This document shows positions 1 to 6,362 of a stretch of 6,970 nt of DNA, piece after piece (positions within the stretch are counted from its first letter, which is position 1; the number at the start of each line of letters is the position of its first letter). The stretch is taken from NCBI GenBank assembly GCA_938004235.1, contig CALKWL010000284.1:1-6970 (forward strand). Direction: 5' to 3'. The position numbers and the translations under genes were made by a program. Below the pieces are notes generated by a model, which was given only the letters and a program-made list of their open reading frames with translations, searched no databases and was not told where the DNA came from. The DNA comes from an uncultured Gammaproteobacteria bacterium. GTDB taxonomy: Bacteria; Pseudomonadota; Gammaproteobacteria; Halothiobacillales; Halothiobacillaceae.

Positions 1-46
1 AGATTGACTGACGTGACTGGAGTTCAGACGTGTGCTCTTCCGATCT
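1..46 (+). other. Illumina adapter (P7 end, index, Read 2 site), not genomic
   Basis: Bases 13-46 match the standard TruSeq Read 2 primer site, ending in GCTCTTCCGATCT. Bases 1-4 (AGAT) match the end of the P7 oligonucleotide, and bases 5-12 (TGACTGAC) sit exactly where the 8-nt index belongs. This is library-construction sequence left on the contig; genomic sequence starts at 47. Any gene call that runs into it is artificial. Confidence 0.98.
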
Positions 47-516
47 TCAGCGTCGCGTGCGCCGTCGGGGTAGCGTAATTCCAGCGTCCATGCGGGCTTG
101 CGGTGCATGGTGCCCTTGATGGACGCGGGCTCCTGCACGGCGTGCAGGCGGATGCCGTGCTGGCGTCTGGCGCGGTTGTCTCCGATGTCAGCAATCAGCA
201 GATAGGCACGCCCGGCCTGTTTAAAGTGAGCAATGCCTTCCCAATCGTAGGGTTTGAGTCCGGCCAGCCATAGTTCGCCCTTAAGCTGCCCTTGGGCATC
301 AATGGCAAACAGGATGGGCTCGCTTGGTTTGGAGTCGAAGACATTGCGGCTGTCGTTATGTGTCCAGTACAGACTTGGATGCTGCATGGATTGGGTGAGC
401 CCGCTGGCTTCGTCAATGCGGCCTGACCCCGGCGAAGGGCTGGTCGAGCCGTTCGACATGGCTTGGCAGGCGTGGAGTAAACCTGAGCTTGCGAGAATAA
501 GCAGAAGGCGTCGCAT
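47..516 (-). CDS. Putative lipoprotein with beta-propeller-like motifs, 3' truncated
   Basis: The reading frame opens at the ATG at 516 and stays open for 156 codons to the adapter junction, so the C-terminal part is missing. The start MRRLLLILASSGLLHAC looks like a lipoprotein signal peptide with a lipobox ending at Cys17, which would place the mature protein on the outer or inner membrane facing the periplasm. A Ser/Gly/Pro linker (residues 21-32) follows. The body contains WTHNDS (51-56), LFAIDAQG (69-76), DWEGIA (91-96) and LLIADIGDNRARR (106-118). I associate this set with uncharacterised secreted proteins predicted to form beta-propellers; that family link is from memory and no function is known to me. 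The ribosome-binding site is weak. The gene lies 69 bp beyond the peroxiredoxin stop, past a terminator, so it probably has its own promoter. A start at Met20 would remove the signal peptide and is less likely. Confidence 0.72.
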
Positions 517-530
517 GGTTCGAATCAGAA

Positions 531-560
531 AATGAAAAAGCGCGGAGCTGGCCGCGCTTT
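531..560 (-). terminator. Rho-independent terminator after the peroxiredoxin gene
   Basis: A perfect 9-bp stem (537-545 with 552-560, AAAGCGCGG/CCGCGCTTT) closes a 6-nt loop. Read on the minus strand it is followed by TTTTTCATT, the expected U-tract. It lies 25 bp past the peroxiredoxin stop codon. The plus-strand reading lacks a good U-tract, so it acts mainly on minus-strand transcription. It is the strongest intrinsic terminator in the window and marks the end of the rsmD-coaD-ferredoxin-peroxiredoxin run. Confidence 0.88.
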
Positions 561-585
561 GCAAGGTACGCAAAAAGCTTACGAA

Positions 586-1191
586 TTAAAGCTTGCCGGC
601 TTCGCTGGCGAGATAGTCAGCCACGCCCTGCGGGTCGGCCTTCATGCCCTTGTCTCCTTCCTTCCAGCCCGCCGGGCAGACTTCACCGTGCTGCTCGGTG
701 AATTGCAGGGCATCGATCATGCGCAGCATTTCGTCGATATTGCGACCCAGCGGCAGGTCGTTGACCACTTGGTGACGCACGGTGCCGGATTTGTCGATCA
801 GGAAGGAGCCGCGGAAGGCGACGTTGCCGTCGGGGGTTTCAACATCGTAAGCCTTGCAGATGGCGTGGTTCATGTCGGCGACCAGGGTATAACGCACGGC
901 GCCGATGCCGCCCTTGTCGATCGGGGTGTTGCGCCAGGCGTTGTGGGTGAAGTGGGAGTCGATGGAGACGCCGATCACTTCGACGTTGCGTTTCTTGAAT
1001 TCCTCGATGCGGTGATCGAAGGCGATCAGCTCGGACGGGCAGACGAAGGTGAAGTCCAGCGGATAGAAAAAGATCACCGCGTACTTGCCCTTGATGACAT
1101 CGGACAGATGATAGTTTTCAACGATTTCGCCATTGCCGAGCACGGCGGAGGCGGTGAAGTTGGGGGCCTGGCGGCCGACGAGTACGCCCAT
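586..1191 (-). CDS. Typical 2-Cys peroxiredoxin (AhpC/TSA, Prx1 group)
   Basis: Thiol peroxidase of 201 residues that reduces hydrogen peroxide and organic hydroperoxides in the cytoplasm. The peroxidatic cysteine is Cys51 in FYPLDFTFVCP. The active-site Arg is in RGSFLID (Arg127). The resolving cysteine is Cys172 in VCPAGW. Both cysteines at these positions define the typical 2-Cys class, which works as dimers or decamers. A GGIG loop (94-97) is present, but the C-terminal Tyr-Phe motif that partners it in peroxide-sensitive peroxiredoxins is absent (the end reads DYLASEAGKL). An extra cysteine occurs at 112. The start is supported by AAAGGAGAT with 7 nt between AGGAG and the ATG. It lies 71 bp after the ferredoxin gene on the same strand with no visible terminator between them, and is followed by an intrinsic terminator. 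Its electron donor is not shown by the context, and the choice between the names ahpC, tsa and prx is open. Confidence 0.95.
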   Translation of the reverse strand: MGVLVGRQAPNFTASAVLGNGEIVENYHLSDVIKGKYAVIFFYPLDFTFVCPSELIAFDHRIEEFKKRNVEVIGVSIDSHFTHNAWRNTPIDKGGIGAVRYTLVADMNHAICKAYDVETPDGNVAFRGSFLIDKSGTVRHQVVNDLPLGRNIDEMLRMIDALQFTEQHGEVCPAGWKEGDKGMKADPQGVADYLASEAGKL

Positions 1192-1262
1192 GATCGATCT
1201 CCTTTGAGTTAAAAAAACAACGGTGAGTTTAGCGAATGATTTGAGCCGCGGTGACGAAAGAA

Positions 1263-1508
1263 TTACCCGTTAATCCGATGGTATTTTTCCAGCAGTTGCT
1301 CGTGGGTTTCCTTGTGGTCTGGGTCGAGCGGAATGCAGTCCACCGGGCAGACTTCGACGCATTGTGGGGTGTCATAGTGTCCCACGCACTCGGTGCACAG
1401 GTTCGGGTCGATCACATAGATTTCGTCGCCTTGCGAAATGGCGCCATTGGGGCATTCGGGTTCGCAGACATCGCAGTTGATACATTCGTCGGTAATCATG
1501 AGGGACAT
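1263..1508 (-). CDS. yfhL: YfhL/Alvin-type 2[4Fe-4S] ferredoxin
   Basis: Small (81 aa) electron carrier. The N-terminal half has CxxCxxCxxxCP (Cys9, 12, 15, 19). The second half has CxxC, then eight residues before the next cysteine (Cys38, 41, 50), then Cys54 and Cys58. The long gap between Cys41 and Cys50 is the mark of the Allochromatium vinosum type, whose clusters have unusually low and widely separated potentials. By analogy, cluster I would use Cys9/12/15/54, cluster II Cys19/38/41/50, and Cys58 would be free. The C-terminal acidic helix (about 61-80) is also typical. The ribosome-binding site GGGAG has 7-nt spacing. The gene follows coaD by 57 bp, an arrangement also known from Pseudomonas and Betaproteobacteria. 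The physiological partner is unknown. Confidence 0.95.
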   Translation of the reverse strand: MSLMITDECINCDVCEPECPNGAISQGDEIYVIDPNLCTECVGHYDTPQCVEVCPVDCIPLDPDHKETHEQLLEKYHRING

Positions 1509-1565
1509 GATGGTTCTCCCTTGGGCGTTTGGTTTGGCAGGCTGCTAACTGTTGGGGGCGAGATG

Positions 1566-2057
1566 TTAGCGAAACTTGGCGCGCAGCGCAGCAACGACAT
1601 TATCGGGGACAAACTCACTCACATCACCGCCTAGCCTTGCGATTTCGCGCACCAGGGTCGAGGACAAAAAGTTCAGGTTTTCGGCCGGGGTCATGAAGAC
1701 GGTTTCAATGCGTGCATCCAGACGGCGGTTGATGGCGGCGAGCTGCATTTCGTATTCAAAATCCGACACGGCGCGCAGGCCGCGAATGACCGTGGTTGCG
1801 TTGTGCTGGGTGACAAAATCCACCAGCAGGCCGTTAAATGCCGTGACCTCAACGCCGGGCGCGGATTGCAAGGCGCTTTGCGCCATTTCGGTGCGCTCGG
1901 CGTGACTGAATACGCTGTTTTTGCTGCTGTTTTCCGCCACGGCGACAATGACCCGGCCAAACAGCCGGGCGGCGCGCTGAATCACGTCGATATGCCCGTA
2001 GGTAATCGGGTCAAAGGTTCCCGGATAAATGACGGGGTGGTTGGCGGGCTTAATCAT
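1566..2057 (-). CDS. coaD: Phosphopantetheine adenylyltransferase
   Basis: Catalyses the fourth step of coenzyme A synthesis: 4'-phosphopantetheine + ATP gives dephospho-CoA + pyrophosphate, in the cytoplasm. The 163-aa length is standard. The nucleotidyltransferase signature YPGTFDPITYGH (11-22) contains the TxGH ATP-binding motif with His22. IRGLRAVSDFEYE (91-103) is the conserved substrate-binding segment, and LSSTLVREIA (131-140) is the second nucleotidyltransferase motif (the family's ISSTxVR). The start codon lies inside the end of rsmD (8-nt overlap), and only a weak ribosome-binding site is visible, so translation is probably coupled to rsmD. The ferredoxin gene follows. Confidence 0.97.
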   Translation of the reverse strand: MIKPANHPVIYPGTFDPITYGHIDVIQRAARLFGRVIVAVAENSSKNSVFSHAERTEMAQSALQSAPGVEVTAFNGLLVDFVTQHNATTVIRGLRAVSDFEYEMQLAAINRRLDARIETVFMTPAENLNFLSSTLVREIARLGGDVSEFVPDNVVAALRAKFR

Positions 2058-2625
2058 GCGTGAGGCTCGCTGTGCGGAAGAGGCTATAACTTACCTCACC
2101 TGCTTGACCCTGGCGTAGTTTTTCCCAACCCAGTTCACCGCTTGTTAAACAGGCGGGCGGAGCATGGCGGACGGACTGGTCGATAAAAACCATGGCCTCA
2201 GGCTTGAGCCAATCCGGCTGGTTGAGCAGGGGCAGGGTCTTGGCGAGCAAGTCGCTGGCATAGGGCGGATCCAGAAAAACCAGGTCGTAGGGTTGTTCGG
2301 GCGGATATTTGAGCAGGCCAAGCGCGTCCTGGCGTTTGAGGCTTGCCCGCTCGCCCAGGCGCAACAATTCGATGTTGTGTTGAATCAGGTTGGCCGCTGC
2401 AGGATCTTTTTCCACAAAATCGCAATGCGCCGCGCCGCGTGAAAGCGCTTCCAGACCAAGAACCCCGCTGCCTGCGAAAAGGTCGAGCACGCGAGCACCC
2501 GGGATATCCGCTGCCAGCCAGTTGAACAGGGTTTCCCGCACCCGGTCGGGCGTCGGGCGCAGGCCGGGACGGTCAAGGACTTTAAGCTGGCGACGGCGAT
2601 GTTCACCGCCGATGATGCGGATCAT
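2050..2625 (-). CDS. rsmD: 16S rRNA (guanine-966-N2)-methyltransferase
   Basis: SAM-dependent methyltransferase that makes m2G966 in the small ribosomal subunit. It is 191 aa. IRIIGGEHRRRQL (2-14) and LRPTPDRVRETLFNWL (22-37) are the family's N-terminal signature. DLFAGSG (48-54) is the SAM-binding loop, and DPPY (119-122) is the N-methyltransferase catalytic motif. The ATG at 2625 is the only plausible start: an in-frame stop (TAA, 2644-2646) lies just upstream, so the short N-terminal extension of the E. coli protein is absent. The ribosome-binding site is weak. It lies 43 bp after the Sel1-repeat gene and overlaps coaD by 8 nt. It is probably the first core gene of the rsmD-coaD-ferredoxin-peroxiredoxin transcript, although I could not find a convincing promoter in the 43-bp gap. 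Confidence 0.96.
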   Translation of the reverse strand: MIRIIGGEHRRRQLKVLDRPGLRPTPDRVRETLFNWLAADIPGARVLDLFAGSGVLGLEALSRGAAHCDFVEKDPAAANLIQHNIELLRLGERASLKRQDALGLLKYPPEQPYDLVFLDPPYASDLLAKTLPLLNQPDWLKPEAMVFIDQSVRHAPPACLTSGELGWEKLRQGQAGEVSYSLFRTASLTHD

Positions 2626-2668
2626 GGTGTCTGGGAACCTTGCTTATGAAATAGATGGCAGTTGTTGG

Positions 2669-3229
2669 TTAGGAGAATTCATCAAAGAAGGTTTCATCGT
2701 AATCCCTGGCTAGCTGCCGGTATTTGTCGCGTAGTTCGGTACTATGCTCGAATCCCCATTCGCCACGATCGTGAAAGCCTGCGATCGTCATACACGCGTT
2801 GGCAGAGCCCGCTGATGCAGCAGCAGTGAGCATCTTTAGTCCTTTGGCTTCATCGACCTCAAACGCTCCGCGCCCCCACAATAATTCACACGCATATATC
2901 CACATACAGTGTGGATCACCACGCTCGGCAAGATCCTTGAAAATCATGGATGCCCTGTCTTTGTCCTGGGGAACTCCACAATCACCGAGGTCGTAGAAGA
3001 TGCCGACTTGATACTTGGCTTTGAGATCCCCGAGTTCGGCCGCCTTGAACATACCTTCAACAAATAGGCGATCACATTCCTCCGGTGGTGTGCCCGCCTC
3101 AAAGAAACATGAGTTCAGTCGGATGGCCGCAGGATTGTTCTGTTCCAGCAGTGGTGGCAGTAGCTCTCTAAGAAGATCAAGCTGACCCTCCAGGAAGGCT
3201 TTCTCAGCGGCATCAATGGCATTTGTCAT
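2669..3229 (-). CDS. Sel1-like repeat protein, function unknown
   Basis: 186-aa protein with no signal peptide or membrane segment, so probably cytoplasmic. An N-terminal helical part (1-58) is followed by about three Sel1-like repeats (approximately 60-103, 104-141 and 142-176). The recurring pattern is alanine-rich helices with AELGDLKAKYQVG, AERGDPHCMW and ASAGSANACM, each followed by an aromatic residue and a turn (YDLGDCGV, WGRGAF). The tail is acidic and aromatic (YDETFFDEFS). Such alpha-solenoids normally act as protein-protein interaction scaffolds; no substrate can be inferred. A GGAG sequence lies 10 nt before the ATG. The gene follows the 44-aa membrane protein gene by 22 bp and precedes rsmD by 43 bp, all on one strand. 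Sampled 60-base lines are 50-52% GC by hand count, against 62% in a sampled line of the M16 gene, which hints at separate acquisition. Confidence 0.85.
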   Translation of the reverse strand: MTNAIDAAEKAFLEGQLDLLRELLPPLLEQNNPAAIRLNSCFFEAGTPPEECDRLFVEGMFKAAELGDLKAKYQVGIFYDLGDCGVPQDKDRASMIFKDLAERGDPHCMWIYACELLWGRGAFEVDEAKGLKMLTAAASAGSANACMTIAGFHDRGEWGFEHSTELRDKYRQLARDYDETFFDEFS

Positions 3230-3251
3230 TTCTCGCGGACTCCGAAATTAC

Positions 3252-3386
3252 TCAAATAATCAGCGGACCAAGGATGCCTGCAATCAAGCTGAGCACAAGA
3301 AACAGGATGAATAAGCCAACCATAATCGTGGCTTCTCTACGGAAATGCTTCGAAATCCCGAAGCGCGGTGATTTATTGGGGGACAT
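3252..3386 (-). CDS. 44-aa single-pass membrane protein, function unknown
   Basis: Short frame running from the ATG at 3386 to TGA at 3252-3254. The N-terminal half (MSPNKSPRFGISKHFRRE) is strongly basic, and the C-terminal half (about residues 21-44, starting IMVGLFILFLVLSL) is a continuous hydrophobic stretch long enough for one transmembrane helix. The positive-inside rule predicts the N-terminus in the cytoplasm. The polar-basic then hydrophobic layout is unlikely by chance, and the stop falls 22 bp before the Sel1-repeat gene, as expected for a two-gene unit. No good ribosome-binding site is visible before the ATG; an upstream GTG at 3416 or the internal Met22 are alternative starts. I do not recognise the family. 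A longer plus-strand frame across the same bases looks like a shadow. Confidence 0.6.
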   Translation of the reverse strand: MSPNKSPRFGISKHFRREATIMVGLFILFLVLSLIAGILGPLII

Positions 3387-3505
3387 ATGTGTTGTAGCTC
3401 GACCTTGTATGGACACTGCGAAAGATAGTCATGCCATCGGTTTTGCGTGTATGACTGGCTAGACTATAAGTGCCTTTATTTAATGTGTTTTAAACAAAAC
3501 TTTAT
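3387..3505 (-). promoter_or_regulatory. AT-rich upstream region, likely promoter of the small-membrane/Sel1 pair
   Basis: About 119 bp without a convincing gene lies between the M16 hairpin and the 44-aa gene, and it is more AT-rich than the flanks. On the minus strand it carries a -10-like TATAGT (3463-3468), but no matching -35 hexamer at 16-18 bp. It is the only sizeable space from which the pair could be transcribed independently. The promoter itself is inferred from position and composition, not proven. Confidence 0.3.
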
Positions 3506-3539
3506 CCAGGGCGTGTCTGGTGAATTCATTACGCCCTGG
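3492..3539 (-). terminator. Hairpin after the M16 operon, probable terminator
   Basis: A perfect 9-bp inverted repeat (3506-3514 CCAGGGCGT with 3531-3539 ACGCCCTGG) encloses a 16-nt loop. On the minus strand it is followed by ATAAAGTTTTGTTT, T-rich but interrupted. It starts about 62 bp after the stop of the second M16 gene. The stem and position fit a transcription terminator; the long loop and broken T-tract suggest a leaky one, or one that mainly protects the mRNA 3' end. Confidence 0.55.
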
Positions 3540-3601
3540 CCTTGCTCACCAAGCCCGGATTTAAGTTAGGAACTCAATCACACATACGCAAGGCCATGCA
3601 C

Positions 3602-4936
3602 TTATTTCTCAGCCCCACCCACAATCACCGTCAGCAGGCGATCCGGGTGAATGCGCTGCTTCCAGGCCTTGCGGATATTCTCTTGTGTGACGGCCAGCAC
3701 GTGTTTTGGATAGCGTTCGAGAAAATCGTGCGGCAGGCGGTAGATGGCAAGAATGGACAGCCAGCTTGCAATGTCGGCATTGCTGTCCAGCCGCAGGGGG
3801 AAACCGCCGATGATGTTTTTCTTGGCGTGTTGCAGCGCACGGGCAGCGGGGCCGTCGTTGATGAATTGAGCGAGGTTTTCACGCATCAGGGTTTCAGCTT
3901 GCTCAGCCTGTTCAAGTTTGGTCTGGATGCCCATGATGAACGGCCCGGGTTGCTGCATGGGCATCAGATAGCTGTACACCCCGTAGGCCAGACCGCGCTT
4001 TTCACGCAGCTCTTCCATCAAAATGGAGGAAAATCCGCTACCGCCGAAGATGTGGTTGCCAACGTAGAGAGGAAAATAGTCGGGGTCGTTGCGGCTCATG
4101 CCAAGTTGACCGATCAGGATGCTGGCCTGGGTGCTGGGGAAGGGAATACGGATGGTTTTGCTTTCTGTCAGTTCAGCGGGTGGGGGGAGGGCGGGTAGAG
4201 CCTCGCCCTTGGGCAGACTGCCGGCCAAATACTCCGCGACGCTTTCAGCCTTGGTGCGATTTAGGTCGCCGACAATGACGATGCTCATGCTGGCGTTAAC
4301 GTAATGTGCAGCGTAGAAGCGGCGCACGTCGTCCAGCGTCAGCGCTTGCAGGCTTTCGATTTCACCTGCCGGCAGCCAGGCGTAGGGGTGGTCGCCGTAC
4401 AGCGCCTTGTAAAATGCGCGCTGCGCCACGCTATCGGGTTTTTGTTGTGCGGCTTTCAGCCCCAGCAGGGCGCGTTCGCGCTCGCGTTTGAAGGCGTCTT
4501 CCGGGAAGCTGGGGTGCGACATCACCAAGGCAAACAGCTTGAGCGCGGGGTCAAAACGCGCCGTATCGCTCAGGCTGCGCAGACTCAGACCGGCGCTGTC
4601 CACCGAGGCGGAGGCGTTCATATTAGCGCCGATGTTCTCGAAATCTTCGGCGATGGCCTGGGCATCCATCCCCCCGGTGTTGCCGGGCGCAGCGACCACG
4701 CCCTGATCGAGTAGGGCGGCGGTCAGGCTGGCCAGGCCGTGCGCCTGTCCATCACGTGCGCTGCCAGCATCAAAATTGATACGAACATCCACCATCGGTA
4801 GGCTGTGGGTTTCCAGGAAGAGTACGCGCACACCCTGCGACGTGTCCCAGTGCTGGATGGGCAGGGCGGCCTGGGCGTTGCTGACGATGTGACTTGCAAG
4901 CAGCAGGAAAGCGCTGAAAAAAATCTTAACGGACAT
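3602..4936 (-). CDS. M16-family peptidase-like protein, non-catalytic subunit, exported
   Basis: 444-aa protein with an N-terminal signal peptide (hydrophobic 5-18, likely cleaved after AQA near residue 23), so periplasmic. It has the two-lobed M16 fold: an N-terminal lobe with INFDAGSARDGQAHGLASL and a C-terminal lobe with HYVNASMSIVIVGD and GFSSILMEELREKRGLAYGV. The zinc motif HxxEH is gone: by alignment to the neighbouring subunit, Ser70, Ala73 and Ala74 stand where His, Glu and His should be, and Leu158 stands at the third ligand. It does keep RGLAY (314-318), the Arg/Tyr element that in M16 peptidases contacts substrate in the active site. This is the pattern of the inactive partner in heteromeric M16B enzymes. 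It overlaps the catalytic-subunit gene by 11 nt, implying coupled translation. Substrates are unknown. Confidence 0.93.
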   Translation of the reverse strand: MSVKIFFSAFLLLASHIVSNAQAALPIQHWDTSQGVRVLFLETHSLPMVDVRINFDAGSARDGQAHGLASLTAALLDQGVVAAPGNTGGMDAQAIAEDFENIGANMNASASVDSAGLSLRSLSDTARFDPALKLFALVMSHPSFPEDAFKRERERALLGLKAAQQKPDSVAQRAFYKALYGDHPYAWLPAGEIESLQALTLDDVRRFYAAHYVNASMSIVIVGDLNRTKAESVAEYLAGSLPKGEALPALPPPAELTESKTIRIPFPSTQASILIGQLGMSRNDPDYFPLYVGNHIFGGSGFSSILMEELREKRGLAYGVYSYLMPMQQPGPFIMGIQTKLEQAEQAETLMRENLAQFINDGPAARALQHAKKNIIGGFPLRLDSNADIASWLSILAIYRLPHDFLERYPKHVLAVTQENIRKAWKQRIHPDRLLTVIVGGAEK

Positions 4937-6362
4937 GCGTCACTCCCTGTGAATAGGCGGCGGGTGGCAGGGCTTGGGCGCTGGTCATGGGCAGCGGATC
5001 GAGCACGCCTACGGTCAGGCGATCATCGAGCAGATATTTTTGGGCTACAGCCTGAACCTGTTCGGCGGTCACAGCTTCGATTCTGGGAATCAGATCCTTG
5101 AGGCGGGCGTGTCCAAGACCGGCGGCTTCATAACTTCCCAGGCGCATGGCTTGGTAAAACACCGAGTCGCGGCCATACACATCGGCCGCGATAACTTGCG
5201 CCTTGACTCGCGCCAGTTCGTCGGCGCTTACCAGTGTTTCGCGCAATTGGGCGATTTCCCGGCGTATGGCCTGTTCCAGTTTCGCAGGTTCGACCTGGTT
5301 GCTTGGTACAGCGTAAATCGTAAACAGGTCGCTTAGGCGTGAATCAAGGCTGTAACCCACACTGACTTCGCCAGCGAGCTGCTCGCCGCGTACCAGGTTC
5401 TTGCTCAGGCGTGCGCTCTGTCCGCCGTCCAGTACGCCGGCTAGAACTTCAAGGGCGTAAGGCTCCCAGGGATTGGCATCCTTGTCCTTTTCCGCCGAAA
5501 GCAGGCTGGGGACGCGATAGCCCATGACCAGCAGAGGCAATTTGGCCGGGGCGCGCAGGGACATGCGGCGCTCTCCCGTTTGCTCCACGGCATCCGGGAA
5601 GCTGCGAGTCTTGAGTTTGAAGGGTTTAAGTGCGCCAAAATGCTTTTGCGCAAGCCGCATGACCTCGGCGGGAGTGACGTCGCCTACCACCACCAGGGTG
5701 GCGTTATTCGGTGCGTAATGCGCCATGTACCAGTCGCGCAGCTTTTGGATGTCGTACTGGTTGATGTCGTCCATCCAGCCGATCACGGGATGATGGTAGC
5801 CTCCGTTGAGGTAGGCCATGGCCTGGAACTGCTCCATCAGTTTGGCATTCGGGTTGTCGTCCGTGCGCATTCGGCGCTCTTCCTTGACCACTTCGGCCTC
5901 TTTGGCCAGATCTTCAGCGCGCAGGTTCAGATTGCGCATCCGGTCGGCCTCCAGACGCATGGCAACGTCCAGGTGTTCGCGAGCGAGTGTTTGGAAGTAG
6001 GCGGTGTAGTCGCGGCTGGTAAAGGCGTTTTCCTGGCCGCCATGTTCGGCAATGATTTCGGAGAATTTGCCTGGGGCGAGGGTTTGGGTGCCCTTGAACA
6101 TCATGTGTTCTAGCATGTGCGAAATGCCGGTCATGCCGCCGGGTTCGTCGCTTGAACCCACGCGATACCAGACCTGGGAAGTGACCACGGGAGCGCGGTG
6201 GTCTTCCTGCACCAGGACGCGCATTCCATTGTCGAGCTGACCTTCAAAAACGCTTGGGGCGGCGGCTTGGGCGAGACTTAAGGTCGCGCTGGATAGGGTA
6301 AAAAGCAGCAGAATCAGGGGGCGTCTGGTTGAGTTCTGTAGGGGACGCATAAACGCTCGCAT
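4926..6362 (-). CDS. M16-family zinc metallopeptidase, catalytic subunit, exported
   Basis: 478-aa protein with an N-terminal signal sequence (basic 1-14, hydrophobic 15-31, likely cleavage near AQA at 31-33), so periplasmic or membrane-anchored. The inverted zinc motif HMLEH (His82, Glu85, His86) in GISHMLEHMMFKGT is intact, with a likely third ligand Glu162 in EVVKEERRM. ENAFTSRDYTAYF (111-123) and HYAPNNATLVVVGD (215-228) are typical M16 segments. The second lobe has EQLAG (327-331) where the partner has RGLAY, so it lacks the Arg/Tyr element. It is the first gene of a two-gene operon and is divergent from ftsY, as in Pseudomonas. ATGs at 6362 and 6350 are both possible starts; a GGAG lies 11 nt before the first, so the choice is uncertain. 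Members of this family digest peptides or signal sequences; the actual substrate is unknown. Confidence 0.94.
   Translation of the reverse strand: MRAFMRPLQNSTRRPLILLLFTLSSATLSLAQAAAPSVFEGQLDNGMRVLVQEDHRAPVVTSQVWYRVGSSDEPGGMTGISHMLEHMMFKGTQTLAPGKFSEIIAEHGGQENAFTSRDYTAYFQTLAREHLDVAMRLEADRMRNLNLRAEDLAKEAEVVKEERRMRTDDNPNAKLMEQFQAMAYLNGGYHHPVIGWMDDINQYDIQKLRDWYMAHYAPNNATLVVVGDVTPAEVMRLAQKHFGALKPFKLKTRSFPDAVEQTGERRMSLRAPAKLPLLVMGYRVPSLLSAEKDKDANPWEPYALEVLAGVLDGGQSARLSKNLVRGEQLAGEVSVGYSLDSRLSDLFTIYAVPSNQVEPAKLEQAIRREIAQLRETLVSADELARVKAQVIAADVYGRDSVFYQAMRLGSYEAAGLGHARLKDLIPRIEAVTAEQVQAVAQKYLLDDRLTVGVLDPLPMTSAQALPPAAYSQGVTHVR

Noticed and set aside
195..416. 73-aa minus-strand open frame inside the left-end gene
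   Set aside because: It is out of frame with the lipoprotein frame, which has a signal peptide and coherent motifs.
532..1212. 226-aa plus-strand open frame opposite the peroxiredoxin gene
   Set aside because: It is the antisense shadow of a gene with intact catalytic motifs and a good ribosome-binding site. Its product shows no recognisable domain and is what GC-biased codons give when read backwards.
3223..3462. 79-aa plus-strand open frame across the Sel1 leader region
   Set aside because: It has no recognisable domain and no nearby partner gene on that strand. The minus-strand 44-aa frame over the same bases has a coherent membrane-protein pattern and operon-like spacing, so it is preferred.
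3230..3601. Possible mobile-element insertion bringing in the Sel1 cassette
   Set aside because: I saw no transposase or integrase, no terminal inverted repeats bounding the pair, and no obvious target-site duplication. The difference is only compositional and positional.
3542..4198. 218-aa plus-strand open frame opposite the second M16 gene
   Set aside because: It is antisense to a clear M16 protein, has no family motifs, and begins inside the downstream inverted-repeat region.
5580..6113. 177-aa plus-strand open frame opposite the catalytic M16 gene
   Set aside because: It covers the HxxEH-coding part of a well-supported gene on the other strand and has no independent support.
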